Assembly: GCF_013032005.1 (NCBI RefSeq)
Contig: NZ_WQBE01000014.1
Span: forward strand, 44,957 to 108,956
From: Ruegeria atlantica
GTDB lineage: Bacteria; Pseudomonadota; Alphaproteobacteria; Rhodobacterales; Rhodobacteraceae
Direction: 5' to 3'
DNA: 64,000 nt
In this document: piece after piece, positions 43,289 to 51,705 of the stretch
Position numbering within the stretch: position 1 is the stretch's first letter
How the letters are laid out: the number at the start of each line of letters is the position of its first letter
Position numbers and translations under genes: made by a program
Notes under the pieces: model-generated
Database searches by the model: none
What the model saw: the letters and a program-made list of their open reading frames with translations, nothing else
Told to the model about the DNA's origin: nothing

Positions 43289-43606
43289 CTAGTGATGGAT
43301 TGCGGGGCTAGGGCAGCAATAATTGGGAAAGGTCATGCGGGCTCTAGCAGAATTACAATTAAGTTCGATCGCATTTCTTGAATTTGCATCAACGTCCAAC
43401 ATCTGCGCATAGCCGTGCCCCGTGGTGGCGCCCAGCTTCCTTTCGGGCGGTCGAGCTTCACCTTTAGAATCTCGGACATCTCCCGCTATTCCGACGCACT
43501 GATAGCCCTCGGCACACTGCATCACGCTGTGCAAGTCAACAATCCAATCCTGAAGTTCCAGGCTGTCGTCTTCTTGTAACATCAGATTCCGGCTTTTTGA
43601 CATCAT
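43289..43606 (-). CDS. Small hypothetical protein upstream of the phosphatase
   Basis: A possible 105-residue protein reading into the phosphatase gene with a 15-bp gap. The start is supported by AGGGAAGA directly before ATG ATG. The first half (LQEDDSLELQDWIVDLHSV) is acidic; the second half is basic and cysteine-containing and ends poorly (YCCPSPAIHH), which suggests either a decayed end or no gene. I recognise no family. Confidence 0.3.
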   Translation of the reverse strand: MMSKSRNLMLQEDDSLELQDWIVDLHSVMQCAEGYQCVGIAGDVRDSKGEARPPERKLGATTGHGYAQMLDVDANSRNAIELNCNSARARMTFPNYCCPSPAIHH

Positions 43607-43927
43607 TCTTCCCTATAGTTCCACAAAAACATACAATTTCAACCCAATTATCCTGAATTTATTTGTTTAATGTGGGTTTTTAAGGGATATTGCGCTCACT
43701 CTTTAGGCGATCCGGCAAGACTTCGCATGATTATCGGCGTCGCTCTCGTTGGCAATACCTCTAGATAGTTATGGCGGTGGCAGACTGTCTGATGTCGCCA
43801 ACGCGCCAGACGGCCGCCAATCTGCTCGACAATCCTTGGGTTACAGAGACAAAGCTGGCAGACACTTGAATGACCGCTCACACTCTGATCGCACCCCGCG
43901 CGCTTTGAAAAACTACAGGACAGACCC
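43607..43927. promoter_or_regulatory. Divergent intergenic region before the class V PLP gene
   Basis: This 321-bp stretch separates the minus-strand operon from the plus-strand PLP enzyme. The left 75 bp are AT-rich and likely hold the leftward promoter. The remainder is GC-rich and shows no convincing gene in any frame; small overlapping frames there lack ribosome-binding sites. AGGACAG precedes the PLP gene ATG. Confidence 0.4.
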
Positions 43928-45187
43928 ATGATCCAGAACAACCCAGCCCTCATCGATGCGATCCGCGACCGGTTTAACCATGTCGAAAGCTGCCCGTTTC
44001 AAGGCGAGCGAATTTTTTTTGAAAACGCAGGCGGTGCGTTGACATTGAAAACAGTCACCGAAACCTCGGCTTTTTATGCTGCGATCCCAGACAACCCCGG
44101 GCGCATCAACCCGGCGGGGCAGGGGACACAGAATGTGATCAACAAGGCCAAGGGTGACTTGGCGGTATTCATGAACGCCTCGGGCGGGCAGTTCTTTGCC
44201 GGTGAAAGCGGGACAGAGTTGCTGTTCCGGATGATCCGCACCGCCTGTCTGGCCGCGCCCAAGGGGTCCAAGGTGATCGGGTCGTCCATAGAACACCCTG
44301 CCACCCGCAGCGCTGCGCACCGCTGGGCCGAGATTGCGGGACTGGACTACGTAATTGTGCCGCATAATGACGAAACCGGGCTGGTCACACCCGAGGATTA
44401 CACTGCGCTGATGACACCCGATGTGGCGGTGGCAACAATCCTGCATGCCTCACCGGTGACAGGTATGGGAATGGATGTGGTGGCGATTTCCTCCGCGATC
44501 CGCTCGGTCGCACCGGATTGCATGATCATCGTCGATGGCATTCAGCACGCTGCCCACGGGCAACTGGATCTGGATGCCTACAATGTTGATGGCTATGCGA
44601 TCTCGCCCTACAAGGTGTTTTCGCGCCATGGCTATGGCATTGCCTGGATTTCTGAAAAGCTAACCAACACCCCGCATGACATGCTGATCGACGCGCCTGC
44701 GACGGGCTGGGAATTCGGCACTCGTGACACTGGATCTTATGCGACCGTCTCGGACGTGGTGTCCTATTTCGACTGGCTGGGCGGAGAGGTGTCGGACGAG
44801 ACCGAGCCGCGCAAACGGATCGAGGCCGCTGGCCGTGCCATCCATGCCTATGAGACCCACCTGACCAACGCCGCCATTAATGGGACCGGAAATCTGCCTG
44901 GCCTGCGCGATATGGATCACGTCACCATTCTGGCCGGGGCTGACAATCCCGCGCGCGAAGGGTTGGTTTCAATCGTGGTCAAAGGGCATGCCTCAGAAGA
45001 TGTGGTGGAGATATTGAATCAGCAGGGCATCCGCACCCACACCCGTAAGGATGACCACTATTCCGGCAACGTCCTAAAGCCACTGGGCCTGTCGGATTGC
45101 ATCCGCATCTCGTTCTGCCACTACAACACCGAACAGGAAATCGCTCGTCTACTGGGTGCCATAAAGGTGCTGGGTCAGGACAACTAG
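43928..45187 (+). CDS. Class V aminotransferase-fold PLP enzyme (cysteine desulfurase-like)
   Basis: A 419-residue PLP enzyme of fold type I, class V. N-terminal RIFFENAGGALT matches the family's L-N-A-G loop. The stacking histidine is in SIEHPATRSA (H123), PLP-binding D203 and Q206 in VDGIQHAAHG, and the Schiff-base lysine K229 in SPYKVFSRHGYG. C-terminal GIRTHTRKDDHYSG and CIRISFCHYNTEQE are typical. There is no obvious desulfurase cysteine loop, and no Suf/Isc partners are nearby, so a lyase or aminotransferase role is as likely. It is divergent from the gamma-glutamyl operon and could belong to it. A small hairpin follows. Confidence 0.78.
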   Translation: MIQNNPALIDAIRDRFNHVESCPFQGERIFFENAGGALTLKTVTETSAFYAAIPDNPGRINPAGQGTQNVINKAKGDLAVFMNASGGQFFAGESGTELLFRMIRTACLAAPKGSKVIGSSIEHPATRSAAHRWAEIAGLDYVIVPHNDETGLVTPEDYTALMTPDVAVATILHASPVTGMGMDVVAISSAIRSVAPDCMIIVDGIQHAAHGQLDLDAYNVDGYAISPYKVFSRHGYGIAWISEKLTNTPHDMLIDAPATGWEFGTRDTGSYATVSDVVSYFDWLGGEVSDETEPRKRIEAAGRAIHAYETHLTNAAINGTGNLPGLRDMDHVTILAGADNPAREGLVSIVVKGHASEDVVEILNQQGIRTHTRKDDHYSGNVLKPLGLSDCIRISFCHYNTEQEIARLLGAIKVLGQDN

Positions 45188-45190
45188 CGG

Positions 45191-45207
45191 AGGGTTCAGT
45201 CAACCCT
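45191..45207 (+). terminator. Small hairpin after the PLP gene
   Basis: AGGGTT-cagtc-AACCCT, a perfect 6-pair stem starting 4 bases after the stop. No U-run follows, so termination is uncertain. It lies between convergent genes. Confidence 0.35.
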
Positions 45208-45238
45208 GATCAACAAGACTTCGGTCGCTCGACAGATA

Positions 45239-45538
45239 TCAGAAGCCCTGCATCAGCATGTCTATGGCAACCGTGATCCGGTCGGCTTCCTCATTCAGGT
45301 TGGCGGTCTGAGATTTGAGAATTCCCACCGGAACCGCGGCCATGAATTGGGTGACCATGACAACCTGTTCGCCATGGATATCGAACACTGGATTAAGCCG
45401 GGTCGCGGGCTTTGGGGCCTTGGCCAATGGTATCAACGGGGCGACCACCCGCGTATTCAGGTCCCCAAGCAGATCGGTTTGCACATCCAGAAGATAGCCA
45501 TCACCCGATGGATTCGGAAAAACATCGTATTTGGGCAT
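45239..45538 (-). CDS. ccdB: CcdB-type toxin
   Basis: A 99-residue CcdB family protein: KYDVFPNPSGDGYLLDVQ at the N terminus, LNTRVVAPLIPL in the middle, LNPVFDIHGEQVVMVTQFM, and the C-terminal helix DRITVAIDMLMQGF. CcdB poisons DNA gyrase; the C-terminal residues contact GyrA. The gene is intact and of normal length (about 100). Its start overlaps the antitoxin stop by one base, the usual CcdA-CcdB arrangement. Confidence 0.88.
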   Translation of the reverse strand: MPKYDVFPNPSGDGYLLDVQTDLLGDLNTRVVAPLIPLAKAPKPATRLNPVFDIHGEQVVMVTQFMAAVPVGILKSQTANLNEEADRITVAIDMLMQGF

Positions 45539-45768
45539 CAGAAATGCCGGAAGCTGTCCAGCGGCAGGCCGTGTTGCTCAACATACGCGTTTGAGCTTTT
45601 GAGGGCTTCCGCGTTTTCTGCTTTCCACTGCTCGGCTTTGGCCTCGGCAACCGCTATACGAACACCTTCTTCGGCTGCGCGGGAAAGGTTGACCTTCAAA
45701 GCTTTGGCTTCGGACAGCAATGCGCTGTCCAGCGAAAGGTTGGTTGGTCTGCGTGATTGGGCGTTCAT
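45538..45768 (-). CDS. ccdA: CcdA-type antitoxin
   Basis: A 76-residue antitoxin. The N-terminal ribbon-helix-helix (RRPTNLSLDSALLSEAKAL) binds DNA, and the C-terminal part ENAEALKSSNAYVEQHGLP matches the toxin-wrapping tail of CcdA (NAYVE..G motif). It is cotranscribed with and upstream of ccdB, and would autorepress the pair. A possible operator lies in the AT-rich stretch just upstream (TATATATGCGCG...CGCATG near 45800-45832). Confidence 0.88.
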   Translation of the reverse strand: MNAQSRRPTNLSLDSALLSEAKALKVNLSRAAEEGVRIAVAEAKAEQWKAENAEALKSSNAYVEQHGLPLDSFRHF

Positions 45769-46019
45769 CAGATATGCCTCCCTTCACCCTAAGATAGGTC
45801 CATTATATATGCGCGTCAATTATGCGCATGATTAATGCTGACAACCTTTGGCGTCCGCTGCTGCCAATCCTATACAAAGGTAGATTATTGCTACGCGTTG
45901 CCTAGGTGGCGAAAGGGCACAGCAGAATACACCGCTTTCTGCGATATCTGTGGTGGTATCTTCCCTTGATCTCGCACTAAAAAGGCCCGAAATACCAAGT
46001 TTTTTACAAGGGCAACATT

Positions 46020-47060
46020 ATGCAGAGCGTTCTCATCACCGGGTCAGCCGGTTTTATTGGCTTTCATCTGAGCAAGCTTCTGCTGGCCCAAGGGTACCAC
46101 GTAGTGGGGTTGGACTCTCTGAACGATTATTATGATGTGTCGTTGAAAAAGGCCCGCCACGACATGCTGGAGCGCGAACCCAATGGTAAGAATTTTTCGC
46201 CCGTCATTGGCAAGGTCGAAACCCCCGGCCTGATGATGGAGCTGTTCGGGGAACATGGTTTTGACTATGTCATTCACCTCGCTGCCCAAGCTGGGGTGCG
46301 CTATTCGATCGAGAATCCGCGCTCGTATCTGGAAAGCAATGTGATAGGGACTTTCGAAATTCTGGAAGCGGCGCGGGCGCATCCGCCCAAACACATGCTG
46401 TTGGCTTCGACTTCTTCGGCCTTTGGCGCCAATACCGAGATGCCCTATAAGGAAACCCAACGCGCCGATCATCAGATGTCGTTCTACGCGGCCACCAAGA
46501 AATCGACCGAAAGCATGGCCCATTCCTATGCGCATCTGTTCGATTTGCCGATCACCATGTTCCGGTTTTTCACCGTCTATGGCCCTTGGGGTCGCCCGGA
46601 CATGGCGCTGTTCAAATTCACCAAAGCGATCCTCGAGGGCAATGCGATCGACGTCTATAATCACGGTGACATGAAACGCGACTTTACCTATGTCGAAGAT
46701 TTGGTTGAGGCGATCCGCCTGCTGATGGACGCCGTCCCTGTGCGCCCCGCAGACGGCAATGTTCGAGAAGGGGACAGTTTGTCACCGGTCGCCCCCCATC
46801 GAGTGGTGAATATCGGCAACAATGATGCGGTACAGCTGACCGCGTTTATTGAAGCCATCGAAACGGCCACTGGCATCAAGGCGAATAAAAACATGATGCC
46901 GATGCAGCCCGGTGACGTACCCGCAACTTGGGCCGATGCATCGCTGCTCAGGGAATTGACCGGTTATCAACCAAGGACTTCGGTCGAAGATGGTGTGGCT
47001 GAGTTTGTTAAGTGGTACCGCGACTTTTATCGTCCCAACGCGGCTGGGACCGAAAGGTAA
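46020..47060 (+). CDS. NAD-dependent epimerase (UDP-glucuronate 4-epimerase-like)
   Basis: A 346-residue short-chain dehydrogenase of the extended type. NAD loop GSAGFIG at 8-14; LDSLNDYYDVSLK at 31-43, a stretch characteristic of uronate epimerases; catalytic residues in STSSAFG and YAATKKS (Y156, K160); RFFTVYGPWGRPDMALF is a strong family marker. It interconverts UDP-glucuronate and UDP-galacturonate. Ugd at 58775 could make the substrate and the product could enter the surface glycans. The gene stands alone. Some 70 residues after the family core (VPVRPADGNVREGDSL) include a short insertion seen in many proteobacterial versions. Confidence 0.87.
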   Translation: MQSVLITGSAGFIGFHLSKLLLAQGYHVVGLDSLNDYYDVSLKKARHDMLEREPNGKNFSPVIGKVETPGLMMELFGEHGFDYVIHLAAQAGVRYSIENPRSYLESNVIGTFEILEAARAHPPKHMLLASTSSAFGANTEMPYKETQRADHQMSFYAATKKSTESMAHSYAHLFDLPITMFRFFTVYGPWGRPDMALFKFTKAILEGNAIDVYNHGDMKRDFTYVEDLVEAIRLLMDAVPVRPADGNVREGDSLSPVAPHRVVNIGNNDAVQLTAFIEAIETATGIKANKNMMPMQPGDVPATWADASLLRELTGYQPRTSVEDGVAEFVKWYRDFYRPNAAGTER

Positions 47061-47091
47061 GATGGTTAGCCTTAAGGCCTAAAAGATTGGT

Positions 47092-47120
47092 GGCCGTCCT
47101 CTCAGTTTTGAGGTTCGGCC
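47092..47120 (+). terminator. Hairpin after the epimerase gene
   Basis: Nested stem GGCCG-t-CCTC / GAGG-tt-CGGCC with an 8-base loop (9 pairs). It starts 31 bases after the stop. No clear U-run follows, so it is a candidate rather than a proven terminator. It lies between the epimerase gene and the TPP riboswitch. Confidence 0.45.
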
Positions 47121-47312
47121 TCTGAAATTCTTAAGGGTAAAAACGCAAACCGTTCCAGTACCTAGAACGTAGTTCAAAACCTTTCCCTCGGTGATTGTTC
47201 CACAAGGCGATTATGTTGCGCATCTCTCAGTCCAGCTGAACGGATGCCAATTTGAGCATCCAAAAAACACTTTAACCCGGTTGTCTTTTCGTCCGTTCCA
47301 ACCTACTGACAA

Positions 47313-47401
47313 CCTCACCTCGGGGTGCGTGGCCTGCCGCGCTGAGATGCCTTTGGCGAACCCGTAGAACCTGAACCGGCTAGAACCGGCGGAGGGAAAG
47401 G
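47313..47401 (+). ncRNA. TPP (THI-box) riboswitch
   Basis: The stretch has the ordered thi-box consensus: TCGGGGTGC near 47320, GCTGAGATGC at 47341-47350, ACCCGTAGAACCTGAACCGG (about 47359-47380), TAGAACCGGCGGAGGGAA (about 47381-47398). These are the pyrimidine- and pyrophosphate-sensing arms and closing stem. It lies 47 bases before thiB, so thiamine pyrophosphate binding would lower expression of the thiamine importer. The ribosome-binding site GGAGG at 47438-47442 is downstream, consistent with translational control. Confidence 0.93.
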
Positions 47402-47447
47402 TAACGGTTTCATCCACCCTTGCCCTCTCGCCGCAATGGAGGATGAC

Positions 47448-48428
47448 ATGAAACATCTGATGATTGCTGCGGGACTTCTGAGCGCAACAGCGGCTGTCGC
47501 GGCCGACAAACCTCAGCTGACCGTTTACACCTATGACAGCTTTGTCTCGGACTGGGGTCCGGGCCCGAAAGTAGAAGAATCTTTCGAAGCAGTATGCAAC
47601 TGTGATCTGAACCTTGTGGGCGTCGAAGATGGCGCGGCGCTGTTGTCGCGTCTTCGGCTTGAGGGAGAAAACACGGACGCCGATGTGGTGCTTGGGCTGG
47701 ACACCGGCCTGATCGCAGCGGCCAAGGAAACTGGCTTGTTTGCTCCCAACCCGGTCAGCGCCGATTATACCCTGCCGATTGAATGGTCAGATGACGTGTT
47801 CGCGCCTTATGACTGGGGCTATTTTGCTTTTGTCCATAACGCAGATGCGGCGGCACCTGCCAATTTCCGTGAACTGGCCGAGGGTGAAACCAAGATCATT
47901 ATTCAAGACCCGCGCTCGTCCACTCCGGGTCTGGGGCTGCTGTTGTGGGTCAAAGCGTCTTATGGAGACGAAGCCCCCGAAATCTGGGCCGGGCTTGCCG
48001 ACAATATCGTGACCGTGACCAAAGGTTGGTCCGAGGCGTATGGCCTGTTTCTTGAGGGTGAGGCGGACATGGTGCTCAGCTACACCACATCGCCTGCTTA
48101 TCACTTGATCGCCGAGGATGACGCCAGCAAAGCAGCGGCCGCCTTTGACGAAGGGCACTACATGCAGGTTGAAGTTGCGGCAAAGCTGGCCGGTACCGAT
48201 CAGCCCGAACTGGCGGATCAATTTCTGGAATTCATGGTCTCGGACACCTTCCAGCAGATCATCCCGACCACCAACTGGATGTATCCGGCAGTGACCCCTG
48301 CGGCTGGCCTGCCCGAAGGGTTTGACACGTTGATCACGCCTGAGAAATCCTTGCTGTATACCCCGGATGAAGCCGCCGCCGTGCGGGATCAGGCGCTTGC
48401 GGAATGGCTGGGCGCGCTCAGCCAGTAA
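47448..48428 (+). CDS. thiB: Thiamine ABC transporter substrate-binding protein
   Basis: A 326-residue periplasmic thiamine/TPP receptor. Signal peptide MKHLMIAAGLLSATAAVAA; mature start KPQLTVYTYDSFVSDWGPG, the ThiB hallmark. Other conserved stretches are EDGAALLSRLRLEG, LGLDTGLI, and FAPYDWGYFAFV, which line the thiamine pocket in homologues. The start at 47448 has GGAGG 5 bases upstream. It is the first gene after the TPP riboswitch and overlaps thiP by 25 bp. Confidence 0.95.
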   Translation: MKHLMIAAGLLSATAAVAADKPQLTVYTYDSFVSDWGPGPKVEESFEAVCNCDLNLVGVEDGAALLSRLRLEGENTDADVVLGLDTGLIAAAKETGLFAPNPVSADYTLPIEWSDDVFAPYDWGYFAFVHNADAAAPANFRELAEGETKIIIQDPRSSTPGLGLLLWVKASYGDEAPEIWAGLADNIVTVTKGWSEAYGLFLEGEADMVLSYTTSPAYHLIAEDDASKAAAAFDEGHYMQVEVAAKLAGTDQPELADQFLEFMVSDTFQQIIPTTNWMYPAVTPAAGLPEGFDTLITPEKSLLYTPDEAAAVRDQALAEWLGALSQ

Positions 48429-49951
48429 GCCCTTGGCCGGGTGTTGGCGCAGCGGCACTGGTTGCTGCGCTGATATTGGGCACATTGGCCGCGGTAGCCC
48501 TGCGCGCTGATACAGCGGGTGGGTTGGGTCCGGCCGATTGGGCGGCGCTGCGCTTTACGTTGGTTCAGGCGGTGTTGTCTGCGCTGTTGAGTGTCGGGTT
48601 GGCTATTCCGGTCGCCCGGGCACTGGCGCGGCGTCGGTTTAGTGGACGGTCTGCCCTGATCGCCCTATTGGGCGCCCCCTTTATCCTGCCGGTCATCGTC
48701 GCGATCCTTGGGTTGTTGCAGGTTTTCGGACGTGCAGGCTGGATTTCAGATTTTTTAGGTCTGTTTGGCCTGCCACCGCTTCGTATTTACGGGTTGCACG
48801 GGGTGGTTCTGGCCCATGTATTTTTCAACCTGCCTCTGGCCACGCGGCTGATCCTGCAGGCGTGGCAGGAAATTCCGGCAGAAAGATTTCGGTTGGCCGC
48901 GCAATTGGGGTGCGATGGCTTTGCCATGTTCCGTCTGATCGAACTGCCAATGTTAAGGCGCATTCTGCCAAGTGTTCTGGCCGTAATCTTTGCGATTTGC
49001 CTGACTAGCTTTGCCGTCGCGTTGACTCTTGGCGGAGGGCCCCGCGCAACGACACTTGAACTCGCGATCTATCAATCCTTTACCTACGATTTCGACCTTG
49101 GCCGCGCGGCGTTGCTTTCTGCGGTGCAACTGGCTTTGACCGCTGCTGCCGCAATGGCTGCGCTGAAATTTTCGCGTGGTGACGGGTTCGGTGCAGGGTT
49201 GGACCGCGCGATACAACGATGGGATGGCGGCGCGCCCGCAATTGATGCGTGCTGGATCGGGCTCGCGGCAGCGTTTCTGCTTCTTCCTTTGGCGGCAGTG
49301 GCGATCTCTGGCCTATCTGGGTTGCTCGAAATGCCTGCCTTGGTGTTCCGTGCGGCGGTGATATCGGTTCTGGTTGCCACCGCCAGTACGATTGTTTTGT
49401 TGATGCTTGCACTGCCGATGGCCATGGCCGTTGCAACCGGTCGTCACGGGATTGTTGAGCTTAGCGGTATTCTGGGGCTGGCGGCTTCACCGTTGGTGAT
49501 TGGCACCGGGCTGTTTATTCTGATCCGCCCCATCGCTAATCCAGTAACACTGGCATTGCCGGTAACCGCGCTGGTGAATGCCGTCATGGCCTTGCCCTTC
49601 GCGCTACGCATTCTGGTGCCGGCGGCCCGCGACGTGGTGGCGCGACACGGACGGCTTGCCCTGTCGCTGGACATGGACAAGAAAACATTCTTTTCCCGCG
49701 TCCTGTTGCCGCGCATGCGCCCACAGATCCGCTTTGCCACGGGTTTGTCAGCCGCGCTGTCGATGGGAGATCTGGGAGTTATTGCCCTGTTCGCCGATCC
49801 ACAGATCGCGACCTTGCCCTTGCAGATCTATCGATTGATGGGGGCGTATCAGATGCAAGCGGCGGCCGGGGCAGCTCTGTTGCTGTTGTTACTGTCGATG
49901 GGGGCATTCTGGCTTTTGGATCGCGGAGGGCGGTTGCATGCTGAAACTTAA
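48404..49951 (+). CDS. thiP: Thiamine ABC transporter permease
   Basis: A 515-residue permease made of two fused permease halves, each with an EAA-type coupling loop (FRLAAQLGCDGFAMFRLIELP and RHGRLALSLDMDKKTFF). About 11-12 membrane segments. The ATG at 48404 lies within the end of thiB (25-bp overlap); a later start would cut the first helix. It overlaps thiQ by 14 bp. Length agrees with other ThiP proteins (about 520-535). Confidence 0.93.
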   Translation: MAGRAQPVSPWPGVGAAALVAALILGTLAAVALRADTAGGLGPADWAALRFTLVQAVLSALLSVGLAIPVARALARRRFSGRSALIALLGAPFILPVIVAILGLLQVFGRAGWISDFLGLFGLPPLRIYGLHGVVLAHVFFNLPLATRLILQAWQEIPAERFRLAAQLGCDGFAMFRLIELPMLRRILPSVLAVIFAICLTSFAVALTLGGGPRATTLELAIYQSFTYDFDLGRAALLSAVQLALTAAAAMAALKFSRGDGFGAGLDRAIQRWDGGAPAIDACWIGLAAAFLLLPLAAVAISGLSGLLEMPALVFRAAVISVLVATASTIVLLMLALPMAMAVATGRHGIVELSGILGLAASPLVIGTGLFILIRPIANPVTLALPVTALVNAVMALPFALRILVPAARDVVARHGRLALSLDMDKKTFFSRVLLPRMRPQIRFATGLSAALSMGDLGVIALFADPQIATLPLQIYRLMGAYQMQAAAGAALLLLLLSMGAFWLLDRGGRLHAET

Positions 49952-50630
49952 AGGCTGCGTAATCGAGAACGGAAAATTTTCGTTGCGTGCTGATTTTGCC
50001 GTCGAGACCGGTGCCAGTGTAGCCATTATTGGGCCGTCTGGCGCGGGAAAGTCGACACTGCTTGAGGCGATTGCCGGGTTTCGTGACCTCAAACAGGGAA
50101 AGATATTCTGGGACGGAGACCTTATATCCAACCGCGCCCCTGGCAAGCGCCCTTTGGCGATGCTGTTTCAGGATGGCAACCTATTCCCACATCTGACGGT
50201 CGAACAGAATATCGCTTTGGGCTTGCGCCCGAACGGGCGGTTGACGGTTGATGAGCGATCTCAGGTCCAAACCGCACTAGATCGGGTTGCCCTGCCGGGT
50301 CTGGGTGATCGCAAGCCAGCCGAACTGTCTGGAGGTCAGCAAAGCCGGGTCGCATTAGCCCGGGTTCTTGTGCAGCGCCGTCAGATGTTGCTGCTGGACG
50401 AACCGTTTGCGGCGCTGGGGCCGGCACTGAAGGCTGAAATGCTTGATCTTGTGGCTGGGTTGCTGGCGGAAACCGGAACGACCCTGCTTATGGTCAGCCA
50501 CGACCCGCAGGACGCGCGCCGCATTACCGGCCAGACGGTTCTTGTGTCTAACGAGCAGGCACATCCTCCTGCGCCGACCCGGGACCTTTTGGACAATCCA
50601 CCGCCCAGCCTGCGCGACTATTTGGGGTAG
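49938..50630 (+). CDS. thiQ: Thiamine ABC transporter ATPase
   Basis: A 230-residue ATPase: Walker A GPSGAGKST (about 32-40), Q-loop FQDGNLFPHLTVEQN, signature LSGGQQSRVALARVL, Walker B MLLLDEPFAALGP, H-loop LMVSHDPQDA. Short length without an extra regulatory domain is normal for ThiQ. It closes the riboswitch-controlled thiBPQ operon. Downstream (50648-50667) a small stem CTGCGA/TCGCAG lies before the convergent agmatinase gene. Confidence 0.94.
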   Translation: MLKLKGCVIENGKFSLRADFAVETGASVAIIGPSGAGKSTLLEAIAGFRDLKQGKIFWDGDLISNRAPGKRPLAMLFQDGNLFPHLTVEQNIALGLRPNGRLTVDERSQVQTALDRVALPGLGDRKPAELSGGQQSRVALARVLVQRRQMLLLDEPFAALGPALKAEMLDLVAGLLAETGTTLLMVSHDPQDARRITGQTVLVSNEQAHPPAPTRDLLDNPPPSLRDYLG

Positions 50631-50718
50631 GGACATTGGATGGAAACCTGCGAAAGGAAACTCGCAGCCCGGCGCGTAGTTGAAAGGTTTCTGCACGCCG
50701 GACTGACAGGGAGGGACC

Positions 50719-51684
50719 TTATTTCCGGTTGTGGAAAATGAACCCGAGGAAGTTCAGCAGCAATTGAGCCGCAAGAATCTGTGTACTTTCGGTCTGGTCA
50801 TAGGCAGGGGCGACCTCAACCAGATCAATGCCAACCACATTACCGCGTTTACTGAGCCCCTGAACGATTTCCAGGACATCATAGTACTGGAACCCGCCAT
50901 GGCTGGGTGTCCCTGTTCCGGGCGCAATCGACGGGCAGAACGCGTCGATATCTATGGTGACGTAATAACGCGCACCTTCGGGGATACGATCCAAAACGCC
51001 CTCAGTTCCCAGTTTACGCACCTGTCGTACGGATAGGATATCTGAACCCCGCGCCCGCGCGTCGTCATAACCTTCTTTCGCGGTTGAGGACACGTTGCGG
51101 ATGCCCAGTTGGGTCATGCCCGAGACATAGTTTTTTTCGATTGCCCGACGCATCGGGTTACCATGACCATCGGTGACGCCTTTGCGTTCGTCGACAAAGT
51201 CCAGATGCGCATCGATCTGGATCACGTGGATAGGTCCGTTCTTTGCGCAATCTTCTTCAAAGGCGCGGATGCACGGAATGTTGATCGAGTGATCTCCACC
51301 GATAGTCACCGGCAGAGCGCCCGCATCGAGGATTTTCTTCACACCGTATTCGATGTTGGCGTGGCTTTCCTCGGTCTTGGTATGGATGATGTCGGCATCG
51401 CCCAGATCGACGATGCGCACATCGCTGGCCAGATAGGTTGCGTCATCCTCGTGGTCATAGGCACCGGCGTGGCCAAAGCTGAACAGGGTTGACGCTTCGC
51501 GCACAGCGCGCGGCCCAAACCGGGCACCGGATCGAAACTGACACCCGAAATCGAAAGGTGCACCAAGGACGGCGACATCGGCGTCGATCTCATCCCAATT
51601 CTCGACATAAGGTTTTTTGCCAAAAGTCGCGATGCCGACAAAAGGCAGGTTCAGACGACCAGATTCATAGCCATGACCCGACAT
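50719..51684 (-). CDS. Agmatinase-family ureohydrolase (guanidino-acid hydrolase)
   Basis: A 321-residue arginase-superfamily enzyme. Manganese-site motifs: GGDHS (H132), DAHLDF (D158, H160, D162) and DIDAFCPS (D245, D247). FRSGARFGPRAVREAS is the usual substrate-loop region. Members split agmatine, 4-guanidinobutyrate or 3-guanidinopropionate into urea and an amine. It follows the TRAP DctM gene by 21 bp on the same strand, so it is cotranscribed with the importer; TRAP systems carry acids, which favours a guanidino acid over agmatine. No urease or speA was seen in the window. Confidence 0.88.
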   Translation of the reverse strand: MSGHGYESGRLNLPFVGIATFGKKPYVENWDEIDADVAVLGAPFDFGCQFRSGARFGPRAVREASTLFSFGHAGAYDHEDDATYLASDVRIVDLGDADIIHTKTEESHANIEYGVKKILDAGALPVTIGGDHSINIPCIRAFEEDCAKNGPIHVIQIDAHLDFVDERKGVTDGHGNPMRRAIEKNYVSGMTQLGIRNVSSTAKEGYDDARARGSDILSVRQVRKLGTEGVLDRIPEGARYYVTIDIDAFCPSIAPGTGTPSHGGFQYYDVLEIVQGLSKRGNVVGIDLVEVAPAYDQTESTQILAAQLLLNFLGFIFHNRK

Positions 51685-51705
51685 GATTTCTCCGTTTCTT
51701 ATGAG

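Noticed and set aside
47092..47120. Hairpin considered as part of the TPP riboswitch expression platform
   Set aside because: It lies about 190 bases before the aptamer, directly after the epimerase gene, so it belongs to that transcript's end.
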